Assembly (NCBI GenBank): GCA_963808455.1
Contig: CAWEHT010000311.1
Coordinates: 1 to 14,697 of the forward strand
Direction: 5' to 3'
Origin: CAWEHT01 sp963808455
Lineage (GTDB): Bacteria > Chloroflexota > Anaerolineae > CG2-30-64-16
Length of the DNA stretch: 14,697 nucleotides
Part shown: piece after piece, positions 1 through 7,372 of the stretch
Layout: each line of letters starts with the position of its first letter
Numbering within the stretch: position 1 is the stretch's first letter
The notes under the pieces: generated by a model
Database searches by the model: none
Seen by the model: the letters and a program-made list of their open reading frames with translations, nothing else
What the model was told of the DNA's origin: nothing
Translations under genes and position numbers: made by a program

Positions 1-462
1 GCCTCGTAGAGATTGACCATCTCCAAGGCGGACAAGGCGGCCTGCCAGCCCCTGTTCCCGCTCTTGACGCCGGCCCGGTCCAGGGCCTGGTGCCGCCGAG
101 TCGCAGGTCAAAACTCCGAATATGACCGGGACCTTGCCTTCCATGGCCAACTGGCTTATGGCGCCGGCGGCCTGGCCGGCGACATGGTCGAAATGCGGAG
201 TCTCGCCCCGGATGACCGCGCCCAGGCAAATGACCGCGTGGAACTTGCCGCCCTCGGCCAGCCTCTTGGCCACCGGCGCGACCGCATATCCAGCCGGGAC
301 ACCCAGGCCGTGGTGACGTCGGCGTCCTTGACGCCGTGGCGCAGCAGGCAGTCGAGCGCGCCTTCGAGCAGCCTCTTGGTTATCAAAGTCGTTGAAGCGG
401 CTGACCACGAGCGCGAAGCGCTTCCCTTTCCCGTCCAGAACTCCCGACAGTTCCTTGGGCAT
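1..462 (-). CDS. ribH: 6,7-dimethyl-8-ribityllumazine synthase, runs off the left edge, frameshifted
   Basis: Lumazine synthase condenses 5-amino-6-ribitylaminouracil with 3,4-dihydroxy-2-butanone 4-phosphate, the penultimate step of riboflavin synthesis, and usually forms cytosolic capsids. The start at 462 reads MPKELSGVLDGKGKRFALVV, then the conserved VSRFND segment, TKRLLEGALD, the substrate-binding stretch AVIRGETPHFDHV with its catalytic His, GVLTCDS, and the C-terminal GNRGWQAALSALEM, reaching the window edge near the expected end of a protein of about 155 residues. These blocks sit in different frames, so at least three indels are needed: near 384 (an extra base after NDF), in 280-303 (the usual VPGxFE stretch is scrambled) and near 92 (after LTCDS). 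A GGAGGT site lies 4 nt before the ATG, and ribBA ends 13 nt upstream, so the two genes are coupled. Identity is certain from the motifs. Whether the breaks are real or sequencing errors is not. Confidence 0.9.
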   Translation of the reverse strand, partial: MPKELSGVLDGKGKRFALVVSRFNDFDNQEAARRRARLPAAPRRQGRRRHHGLGVPAGYAVAPVAKRLAEGGKFHAVICLGAVIRGETPHFDHVAGQAAGAISQLAMEGKVPVIFGVLTCDSAAPGPGPGRRQEREQGLAGRLVRLGDGQSLRG

Positions 463-465
463 CTT

Positions 466-472
466 GACCTCC
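466..472 (-). promoter_or_regulatory. Ribosome binding site of ribH
   Basis: The minus strand reads GGAGGTC followed by AAG and the ATG at 462. This is an almost perfect Shine-Dalgarno at short spacing. It fixes the ribH start 13 nt after the ribBA stop codon (478-476). Confidence 0.75.
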
Positions 473-475
473 GAT

Positions 476-1651
476 TCAGATGTTGAGCAGGTGCTTGAGC
501 TTCTCCTTCTTGACCGCCAGGTAGCGGCGGTTGTGCTTGCCGGGCGGGATCTCATGGGCTCCCGGGCTCACGATCTCATCCTCATAGCCTTCCAGTCCAA
601 CGATCTTCTTAGGGTTGTTGGTCAAAAGACGGATTTCGGGTAGTCCCAAATCCACCAGGATTTGGGCGCCAATCCCGTAGTCTCTCAGGTCCGCAGGAAA
701 ACCCAGCTTCTCGTTGGCCTCCACCGTGTCCAGGCCCTCGTCCTGCAGTTGATAGGCCTTGAGCTTGTTCAACAGTCCGATACCCCGGCCCTCCTGGCGC
801 ATGTAAAGCACCACCCCCCGGCCCTCCCGGTCGATCTGGCCCATGGCCGCGTGCAGTTGGGAGCCGCAATCGCAACGGAGGGAATGGAAAACGTCGCCGG
901 TCAGGCACTCGGAATGAACCCGCACCAGAACCGGCTGGTCCCCGGAAAGGTCACCCTTCACCAGGGCCAAGCTGTCGTCATCCTCCGTGGAGGCCTTGTA
1001 GACCATCACTTTCCATTTCCCCGTCTCGGAGGGAAGCATGACTTCCAGCACCCGCCTTACCAGCTTTTCCTTTTCCCTGCGGTAATGGATGAGATCGGCG
1101 ATGGTGATCAAGTTCAACCGGTGCTTTTGGGCGAAGGCCTTCAGGTCATCCATGCGGGCCATGGTGCCGTCGTCCTTCATGATCTCGCAGATGACGCCCA
1201 TGGGCCTTAAACCCGCCAGGCGGGCCAGGTCCACCACGGCCTCGGTATGCCCAGCCCGCCGCAGGACTCCTCCGGCCCGGTATTGAAGGGGAAAGACATG
1301 CCCTGGTTTGGCGAAATCCTTGGGCTGGGAGGCCGGGTTGACCATGGCCTGGATAGTTTTCGCCCTGTCTTGCGCCGAGATTCCTGTGGTCACCCCGGCG
1401 CGGACGTCCACGGAGACCGTAAAGGCGGTCCGGAAATGATCCTCCTGCTGGTTCACCATGAGGGGAAGGCCCAGGCGGTCCAAGTCCTCTGAAAGCATGG
1501 GAACGCAAACCAGCCCCCGGCCCTCCTTGACCATGAAATTGACCGCCTCGGGGGTCACCTTTTCGGCGGCCATCACCAGGTCGCCCTCGTTCTCACGGTG
1601 CTCGTCGTCCACCACGATGACGAACCCGCCGGCCTTGAAGCTGGGCGACTG
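476..1651 (-). CDS. ribBA: Bifunctional 3,4-dihydroxy-2-butanone 4-phosphate synthase / GTP cyclohydrolase II
   Basis: This enzyme supplies both branches of riboflavin synthesis: the RibB half makes the four-carbon phosphate from ribulose 5-phosphate, and the RibA half opens GTP. Counting from the GTG at 1615, the RibB half begins with DDEHRENEGDLVMAAE and includes GHVFPL (105-110) and RAGHTEA (120-126). The RibA half shows SECLTGDVFHSLRCDCG, whose Cys237, Cys248 and Cys250 match the zinc ligands, then RQEGRGIGL (273-281) and LTNNPKK (331-337). The frame is unbroken for 379 residues. Homology clearly starts upstream of 1615 (the frame reads SFKAGGFVIVV from 1645), but that frame has no ATG, GTG or TTG before a stop at about 1668. 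An indel has probably hidden the true start near 1650-1675. A GGAGAA site at 1658-1653 may be its ribosome binding site. It lies between ribE and ribH in a conventional order. Confidence 0.95.
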   Translation of the reverse strand, partial: QSPSFKAGGFVIVVDDEHRENEGDLVMAAEKVTPEAVNFMVKEGRGLVCVPMLSEDLDRLGLPLMVNQQEDHFRTAFTVSVDVRAGVTTGISAQDRAKTIQAMVNPASQPKDFAKPGHVFPLQYRAGGVLRRAGHTEAVVDLARLAGLRPMGVICEIMKDDGTMARMDDLKAFAQKHRLNLITIADLIHYRREKEKLVRRVLEVMLPSETGKWKVMVYKASTEDDDSLALVKGDLSGDQPVLVRVHSECLTGDVFHSLRCDCGSQLHAAMGQIDREGRGVVLYMRQEGRGIGLLNKLKAYQLQDEGLDTVEANEKLGFPADLRDYGIGAQILVDLGLPEIRLLTNNPKKIVGLEGYEDEIVSPGAHEIPPGKHNRRYLAVKKEKLKHLLNI

Positions 1652-1659
1652 ATGTTCTC

Positions 1660-2123
1660 CTATTGCTCTTCATCGGCAGGTACCGCGCTATTTGGTCCGA
1701 TTTCCAGGTTCACCTCGGTGGCCGACGCGCTTGCCGCCCAGATTGGTGGTCTTCAGGGTATGCGGGATCAAGGCGACCGAGGCGCGGTTGCCGTAGAGCG
1801 CCGCTATGGTCAGGCTGACCCCTTCCACGGCTACGGAACCCTTGACCGCGAGGTATCTGCGCAGCGGCGCCGGGAAAAGGATGGCCATCTCCTTGCCGCA
1901 GCCCGCGGCCTTGACGGCCACGATGCGGCCCTTGCCGTCCACGTGCCCGCTCACCAGATGCCCCCCCACCCGGTCGCCCAAGCGCATGGCCCGCTCCAAG
2001 ATTTACCGTGTCTCCCCTTTTCAGGAAGCCCAAGCTGGTCTTGCGCAAGGTCTCCGGCGAGATGTCGAAGCGCACCACGCCCTCCGCGACCCGGCCTGCG
2101 GTAAGGCAAACGCTCCGATCGCC
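1660..2123 (-). CDS. ribE: Riboflavin synthase alpha chain, 5' truncated and frameshifted
   Basis: Riboflavin synthase dismutates two molecules of 6,7-dimethyl-8-ribityllumazine to give riboflavin. Recognisable sequence begins at about 2123 with SVCLT, then VRFDISPETLRKTSLG and GDTVNL. It continues in another frame with LERAMRLGDRVGGH, SGHVDGKGRIVAV, then GSVAVEGVSLT and IPHTLKTTNLG, the two lumazine-binding repeats of the family. It then shifts again to VNLEI and DQIARYL. Indels are needed near 2000 (an extra T in a TT pair), 1718 and 1699. The N-terminal 40-50 residues, including the usual MFTG start, are not found in any frame upstream, where the FG-GAP gene ends at 2145. The 3' end is uncertain: one frame stops at 1660 and another at 1688. 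It is either a real 5' deletion or an assembly join. The family call itself is secure. Confidence 0.85.
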
Positions 2124-2144
2124 GGCGTGCCGAGCACCGTGTAA

Positions 2145-3585
2145 TTAGCATATGCCGTGAATCTCGGGGATTGTCGACGGTGTCGTTCGCTGGCAGGCCG
2201 GACTGTCAACACCCAGGTACGAATAGTCGGTGTAATGCGTCCCGTCGTGATTCAGTATACCCACCTCCCAGGCGTCGCTGAACATGATCTGCGGATAACC
2301 CCCGCCGCCGAGGTCGGCGATGGTCGGCGACGAATCGACCGTGACCGCATGGCCCCATGGTCGCAGATCATCGTCTGCCACAACTCTGGCCGGTCTGCCC
2401 GTCCCAGGCGTACACCTCGCTTCCCGATCCGCCATCCCCCAGGTCGGCGATCGCCACGACATCCAGATGGCCATCCAGGTTCAGATCCGCCAGGGCCGGG
2501 GAATTGATGAAAGTCGCCCCGCCGTCGGCCAACGGTACTTCTGCACCAGCGTCTTGGTAAGTGCCGACCCCGGGGACATAGTTCCATGCCGAAACATAGT
2601 GCCCTTGCCCGGCCAGGCCGCAACCCGTGCCAACCACGATCTCCAGCCGCCGTCGCCGTCGATGTCGCCGATGGCCGGAGACGAGTAGATGGTCTGATCG
2701 AACCATTGCCGGGCCAGGGTGATGCCGTTGGCATCCAGCACATACAGATAGCCCCCGTCAGGGTCACCGTGCTGGTTGTCGGCCCCGTGATATCGGCGCC
2801 GATGACGATTTCCAGCTTGCCGTCGCCGTTCAGATCGGCGACCGCCGATGAAGACCAGATCGTGTCCTCGTTGTAGAAACCATGGCCCCCGCAATGCGCC
2901 TGCCCCGACACCTGGTTTAGCGCCCCCCAGACCGGCTGGCCCTCGCCATCCAGCATGTAGATGCATTGATCGTAGGAGCGAAGACGATCTCCTGGCGGCC
3001 GTCCCCGAAGAAGTCGGCCACGGTGGGCGACGAAAAGACCCCATCGGTGTGGCCGTTCTGAACGTGGCACGTTCCAGTCTTGCGTGTTGAAAGTCCATTT
3101 GGTCTGGCCCGTCAGCGCATTCACGGCCAGAACGCCGCCGAAAGGATGGCGCCGCCTTGGAGTTACAATTCTCGCTGGCCGCCGTGCCCAGCCCGACCAC
3201 CACTTCCTTTCCGGCCGTCACCGTCGATATCGGCCACTGCAGGCGTCGAATCGATCGGGGCACGGGTCTGGATGTCCCACAGGACGGTCCCGGTCGGCCC
3301 GACGGCATAGAGCCTTCCCAGGCAGGCATTGCCGGCATCAGACCCACCGACGAAAGTCGTCAACTTACCGTCGCCGGTCACGTCGGCCAGCGTCGGGGAG
3401 CCTTGATAAATGGCCGCGCCGCCGGGCAGGGTGACCGGGAAACCCGAGGCCGCAGGCGGGGTCGAAAATGGCAAACTGATCGTCGCCGCCCGGGTCGAAT
3501 CGGGATAGAGCACGGCGCAGCAAGCCAGAAGAGCGACAAGAAAGGCATGCTGAACCGCGCGCCGAGACATATGGGTGCCGAACAT
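2145..3585 (-). CDS. Secreted FG-GAP/VCBS repeat beta-propeller protein, heavily frameshifted
   Basis: The product starts with a signal peptide: a basic RRAVQH stretch, a hydrophobic core AFLVALLACCAVLY and a possible cleavage after STRA; LLAC could alternatively act as a lipobox. Seven repeats follow, each a D-x-DGDG calcium-type loop (SPTLADVTGDG, STPAVADIDGDG, SSPTVADFFGDG, SSSAVADLNGDG, SSPAIGDIDGDG, NSPALADLNLDG, SSPTIADLGGGG). Most are followed by a PQQ-like strand such as LYVLDANG or VLAVNALTG. Seven units suit a seven-bladed propeller, and the last calcium loop is degenerate. Reading through needs about eight indels, near 3210, 3145, 3070, 2975, 2760, 2660, 2385 and 2355, of which the first is in an AAA run. 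The start at 3585 follows GGGAGG by 5 nt; an alternative ATG lies at 3570. Such proteins are extracellular or envelope-attached, and the ligand cannot be inferred. It could be a pseudogene if the indels are real. Confidence 0.8.
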
Positions 3586-3587
3586 GG

Positions 3588-3596
3588 CCTCCTCCC
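3588..3596 (-). promoter_or_regulatory. Strong ribosome binding site of the FG-GAP gene
   Basis: The minus strand reads GGGAGGAGG, then CC and the ATG at 3585. The GGGAGG part sits 5 nt from that ATG. It is about 20 nt from the alternative ATG at 3570, so 3585 is favoured. Confidence 0.7.
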
Positions 3597-3612
3597 ACCG
3601 AAATATTGTGCC

Positions 3613-3621
3613 ATTATAGCA
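3613..3621 (-). promoter_or_regulatory. Extended -10 promoter element upstream of the FG-GAP gene
   Basis: The minus strand reads TGCTATAAT: a consensus -10 hexamer preceded by the TGn extension. It predicts a transcript start near 3606 and a leader of roughly 20 nt before the ATG at 3585. No good -35 is present at 16-18 bp spacing (the best options are GTCAAG or TGTCAA), which is tolerated by extended -10 promoters. It lies in the 160-bp gap after the last glycosyltransferase, so the FG-GAP gene can probably be transcribed independently. No convincing terminator hairpin was seen in that gap. Confidence 0.55.
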
Positions 3622-3745
3622 GTGGGGGGCTGCGTCTTGACATGCGACATTGGTCCCGATTGCGAAGGCCTTGACTTGCGCCAGGGGCAGTGCCGGCTGG
3701 TGTCCCGTGTGGCCGAACAGGGCATCGGTGGCCTATCGGCGGACA

Positions 3746-4837
3746 TCAGCCCATCTTACGGACCACGTCCCGAAATCGCATGGCCACCGCCTGGGGCGCT
3801 AGCTCATCCACGCGGGCGCGCTGGTGCTCGATGACGCGCTGTCTGAGCGCTGGTTCCGAAGCCAGCAGATGAATCAGCTCGCCGATCACATCGTACCGCT
3901 TACGGCACACCAGCACACCCGCGCCACCCATGGCGCACGGCACACCGGTGCAGTCGTAAGCAATCACCGGCACACCGAAGCGCATCGCTTCGATGATAGG
4001 GACACAGAATCCCTCGTGCTCACTCAAACACAGGAAGACGCTTGCCGCTCGGTAATAACCGCCGAAACCTTCCTCGAAACTGACAGAGCCGGCGAAATCG
4101 ACGTGATCCAGTCCGAGCGCCGACACGAGGGTTTCCAATTGCAGACGATAGCCCGGGGCATTCACATCCGAGCCCACCAGCAGCAACCGGGAGTGTGGAT
4201 TCACAAGCGTATGGTAATAGTTGAAGGCCCAAATCAGATCGCCCTGGCATTTGTTCGGCACCAACCGGCCGACAAACAGGATGTTGACCCAATCCTCATT
4301 GGGGTATCGCGTGCTGATCGCCCGCCCGGCCGGCTGCCCTGCGGAAGCCATCAGCTCATCGAAGTACACAAATAGAGGCAACACCTCCACTTCTTTGAAA
4401 CCAAGCGCCAGAAGTTCCTGCCGATCATATTCGGAGGCCGCCAGCGCATAGGGTGCTGTTTTGAACATCTCTAGCTCCCGCCGGCCTTTGTCCAGCAGGT
4501 CCGCAAGACCAGGGTTAGCAGCGCGGAGAAAACGGGCCGGCGTGACGTTATGATAATAAAGTATCACACGGTCAGGCAAGTCTCGCACGAAATCCGCTAC
4601 GGGAGAGCCGACCGAGTGGTGGTAGATCAAGATGTTGTCCGGGTTCGGCCGGTAGCGCGTGTAATCCAAACCCGGGTCGACCAGGCGACGATCACGGAAC
4701 TGGGCAAAGACCTGCGACTCGAAACCCCAGGCCCTTAGCAGTTCGCGCATGCGGTATGCCTGATTTCCTATCGCGTCTCCTGAGAAAAAGCTGGGCAATA
4801 TCTGGTGAATCGCCATCTTCCTCGCCAACCCTGTCAT
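3746..4837 (-). CDS. GT4-like glycosyltransferase (YHNVTP subgroup)
   Basis: This is an intact GT-B fold glycosyltransferase of 363 residues, predicted to move a sugar from a nucleotide donor onto a growing surface glycan at the inner face of the membrane. The N-terminal half has HQILPSFFSGDA, YHHSVGSPV and YYHNVTPA. The C-terminal half has the donor-site GRLVPNK (Arg191, Lys196) and the GT4 signature E-x7-E in EHEGFCVPIIEAM (Glu275, Glu283). The ATG at 4837 overlaps the stop of the upstream gene as ATGA and has GGAG 9 nt before it, so it is preferred over the longer frame start at 4894 or the ATG at 4816. It is clearly paralogous to the gene at 6240-7355 and is the last gene of the glycosyltransferase block. 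Donor and acceptor cannot be read from sequence. Confidence 0.9.
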   Translation of the reverse strand: MTGLARKMAIHQILPSFFSGDAIGNQAYRMRELLRAWGFESQVFAQFRDRRLVDPGLDYTRYRPNPDNILIYHHSVGSPVADFVRDLPDRVILYYHNVTPARFLRAANPGLADLLDKGRRELEMFKTAPYALAASEYDRQELLALGFKEVEVLPLFVYFDELMASAGQPAGRAISTRYPNEDWVNILFVGRLVPNKCQGDLIWAFNYYHTLVNPHSRLLLVGSDVNAPGYRLQLETLVSALGLDHVDFAGSVSFEEGFGGYYRAASVFLCLSEHEGFCVPIIEAMRFGVPVIAYDCTGVPCAMGGAGVLVCRKRYDVIGELIHLLASEPALRQRVIEHQRARVDELAPQAVAMRFRDVVRKMG

Positions 4838-6013
4838 GGCGAGTGGCTCCAGACCTCTAACGCGGCCCGGAAACGTGCCAACACGGTCGCCCAATCATAC
4901 TCCCTCATAACGTACGCGCGTCCCAACTTTCCCATGCTGGCGCCTTGTACTTGCTTGGCGAGGAACCAGTCGATGGCGCCGGCAAACTCGTCGGCGCTGG
5001 TGAAGTAAAGGCCTCCGTTACTGCGCAGCACGTGATAACGAGTGACCTCACAGTCTCCATGGACCAGGACAGGTGTGCCGGCCAACCAGGCTTCCATCAA
5101 CACGATCGAGAAACTCTCGAGCAAAGACGGCTGGCACAGGACCGTGGCAGCGGCGAAAGCGTCGAGCTTCTCCCGCGTGGTCAGGAATCCGACCTGAATA
5201 ATGTCAGGGTGTGCCGGAATGGCGAGCGGGCCGGCGCCCATGAGCACCAACTGCAGGGGCCCTGGGTGCAGGCGCTTGTATTCGGTGAAATAACCCACCA
5301 TCTGGAGCACGTTTTTCACGCTATCGAGGCGGCCGGAATAGAGGATAAACGGCTCTCTGATTTGAAAACGCGCCCGAAAACGGTCACCGTCTGCCCGAAA
5401 GTCATCGAGTCCGAAACCGACGACAGCGCGCCCTCGGATGGTGAATGCCCAACTTGCCCTCGGCGAAAGCCATTTCCGGCTCACTGTTGAACATGATCCC
5501 GCGGCAAGACTGAAGCATCAGCCGAGTCTGCAGGAACCTGGCGAAAGACTCGTCGTGCAGGCAGGGACAGATGATGCTGCGAGCAGGATCGACGGCGCTC
5601 GCATAGAAAATCAGCCCAAAGACGTAGGGCACAAAGAGCAGAAGATCATATTCTCGGCCATGCCGTGCAATATGAGCGTACAGTTCCGGGCTGTGGCCGC
5701 TCTGTTCGATCCACTCGTATTCTTCATCGACCGTCGTTGGCCAGCGATTCGTGAACTTGTTGGTCAGCTCCTGATAGCGCCCCTCGCTGCGACCCCGAAG
5801 GTCGATAGGGAAGCGCCGCACCGGCACATCGTGGATGCAGGTCAAGCCAGGCGGATGGACATTGCGCCAGGTTCGGGCGTCGTCGGCGCATGTGGTCAGG
5901 ATCTCGACCGAAAACTCGGCGCGCGGCAGATGCTCGGCCAGCTGTCGCGCGAGGGTCTCTGCGCCTCCGAGGACTTCCTTGCCATACCGAGGAACGACGA
6001 TCGCCAGTTTCAA
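4834..6013 (-). CDS. GT4 family glycosyltransferase, one frameshift
   Basis: The N-terminal piece (6013 to about 5435) starts MKLAIVVPRYG with the acceptor-side GGAE loop (residues 16-19) and contains CPCLHDESFARFL and FNSEPEMAFAEGKLG. The C-terminal piece (about 5437 to 4834) continues with VVGFGLDDF, the donor-site SGRLDSVKN (Arg and Lys spaced as in GT4), and E-x7-E in LLESFSIVLMEAW. One extra base near 5435, in an AGGG context, separates the halves, and the alignment resumes without loss. The full protein would be about 392 residues, normal for GT4. The start codon is TTG at 6013, with AAGG about 12 nt upstream; no better start exists in frame. The stop overlaps the next gene as ATGA. It probably adds one sugar in the same glycan pathway. 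The donor is unknown. Confidence 0.88.
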
Positions 6014-6239
6014 CGTATGTCGTAACCTTGCCCTCTGCCCTGAGTGCGACTCGGCGCGGCGGCTTGCGCAGGAAGAGATGGCTCGGCGTCCAGAGCACCC
6101 CGCCCTGGCGACATAGCAGGTGAGGTGACTTTGCCATCCAGTCGTCTTTGTCGCCCAGCTTGCACAGACTCCAGCCTTAGAATTCAGCGCCGGCTGGCCC
6201 TACCCGCAAATGTAAGGGGAGCCCGCGACGCGTTCGACT
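6014..6239 (-). other. 226-bp spacer inside the glycosyltransferase block
   Basis: This is the only sizeable gap in an otherwise overlapping operon. I see no promoter, tRNA or terminator. A minus-strand frame is open from about 6165 down past 6013 and reads LGDKDDWMAKSPHLL then LFLRKPPRRVALRAEGKVTT, with an ATG at 6137. It looks slightly protein-like, but I do not recognise it. It may be the remnant of a gene end, or chance open frame in high-GC DNA. Confidence 0.4.
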
Positions 6240-7355
6240 TCATCGCTCGCCCAGGGAAGACAGCAAAGGCATCGGGCCTTCTTGCATGGCTCTCAGGTGA
6301 CCTACGATGTGGCGCAGCTGCCCTGCCGCGCATTCAGGCGACAACTCGGACAGCCGCTTGCGCTGATTCGCGATAATCTGCCGGCGCATTGGGCCGTCGA
6401 GGACGAGCTGGTCTATCGCTTCGGCGACAACCTCATATCGCTTATCTGTAAACAACACTCCTGCCGAGCCCAACGTTTCCGGGATAGCGGCCGCCTTCAA
6501 CGCCAGCACGGGCACGTCGAAGGACATCGCCTCCACCAGCGGCACGCCAAAGCCCTCGTGCTCGCTCATGCACAAGAACAGGTGCGCCGCGCGATACAGC
6601 CCGCCAAACCCATCTTCCAAAGAAACACGGCCCAGCCAGTGCACATCTGGCACCGCCAACTCGTCTACCAGCCGGCGCAGGCTGAACTCGTAGCCCTCCA
6701 GGTAGTCGGAGGACCCGGCGATCAGCAGACGCGAGCGTGGGTTGACCAGGCAGCGATAGAAGGCAAAGGCCTTTATCAGGTCATCATGGCGTTTGTTGGG
6801 CGCGATACGTCCCACGAACAGGACATTGACGCAGCCATCGCTGAAACGCCGGGTCATCGCTTGCCCGGCGGCTGACTGGGCAGAAGCATGCAATTCGTCG
6901 TTGTTGACGATGATCTGAAGCAGGTCAACCCGCCGATAGCCGGCCGCGAGCATCTCCCGCCGGTTATAGTCCGAGACTGCCAGCGCATAGGGTTGGCCCA
7001 CGAAACCTGCCAGGTCGGCGCGTCCTTCTTCCAGAGGGCCCACGGCATAGTAATCATACGGAGCCATGTAGATCGCCGGCGTGACGTTATGGTAATAGAG
7101 CAAGAGTTGGTCGGGCAAGCCGCGCGCCCAGGCCGTCACCGGTGAGCCGATGCAATGATGGTAGATCATCACATTGTCGCGGCTGCCTTCGTAGGTCCGG
7201 TAGTCCTTCCATTGGCCTCCCAGCACGGCTGAGCCCTGGGCGGCGTAGATTTGCGATTCGATACACCACTCGCGCAGGAGTCGCTGGATCGACAGCGCCT
7301 GATTGGCAACGGCATCGCCGGAGTATAGCGCCGGCACAAGCTGATGGATGATCAT
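6240..7355 (-). CDS. GT4-like glycosyltransferase (YHNVTP subgroup)
   Basis: This is an intact GT-B glycosyltransferase of 371 residues. It opens with MIIHQLVPALYSGDAVANQA and carries YHHCIGSPV, YYHNVTPA, the donor-site GRIAPNK (Arg183, Lys188) and E-x7-E in EHEGFGVPLVEAM (Glu267, Glu275). The whole length follows the gene at 3746-4837: both share SGDAxxNQA, YHHxxGSPV, LYYHNVTPA, PYALA, VNPxSRLL, and GFGGxYRAA before the signature. They are therefore a duplicated pair, likely with related but distinct acceptors. The ATG at 7355 has AGGTGG 8 nt upstream and is preferred over the GTG at 7367. The preceding gene ends at 7373, leaving 17 nt between them. No frameshift is needed. Confidence 0.9.
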   Translation of the reverse strand: MIIHQLVPALYSGDAVANQALSIQRLLREWCIESQIYAAQGSAVLGGQWKDYRTYEGSRDNVMIYHHCIGSPVTAWARGLPDQLLLYYHNVTPAIYMAPYDYYAVGPLEEGRADLAGFVGQPYALAVSDYNRREMLAAGYRRVDLLQIIVNNDELHASAQSAAGQAMTRRFSDGCVNVLFVGRIAPNKRHDDLIKAFAFYRCLVNPRSRLLIAGSSDYLEGYEFSLRRLVDELAVPDVHWLGRVSLEDGFGGLYRAAHLFLCMSEHEGFGVPLVEAMSFDVPVLALKAAAIPETLGSAGVLFTDKRYEVVAEAIDQLVLDGPMRRQIIANQRKRLSELSPECAAGQLRHIVGHLRAMQEGPMPLLSSLGER

Positions 7356-7372
7356 GTGACGCACCACCTACG

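Noticed and set aside
662..1210. Plus-strand open frame of about 182 codons inside ribBA
   Set aside because: It is antisense to an unbroken, highly conserved ribBA. It shows no independent evidence.
1660..2200. FMN riboswitch upstream of the rib genes
   Set aside because: The rib genes are preceded directly by coding sequence, and I could not find the conserved RFN-element segments; the operon's 5' end is not in the window.
3637..3642. TTGACA on the plus strand, a perfect -35 hexamer
   Set aside because: No acceptable -10 occurs 16-18 bp downstream on that strand, and no plus-strand gene follows.
3157..3834. Plus-strand open frame of about 225 codons over the FG-GAP start and the adjacent gap
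   Set aside because: It runs antisense through the signal peptide and first repeats of the FG-GAP gene, and its protein is Arg/Pro/Gly-rich with no domain pattern.
6170..6200. Possible small hairpin CAGC-CGGC-GCTG in the 6014-6239 spacer
   Set aside because: The stem is only 4 bp and no T-run follows, so it does not make a credible terminator.
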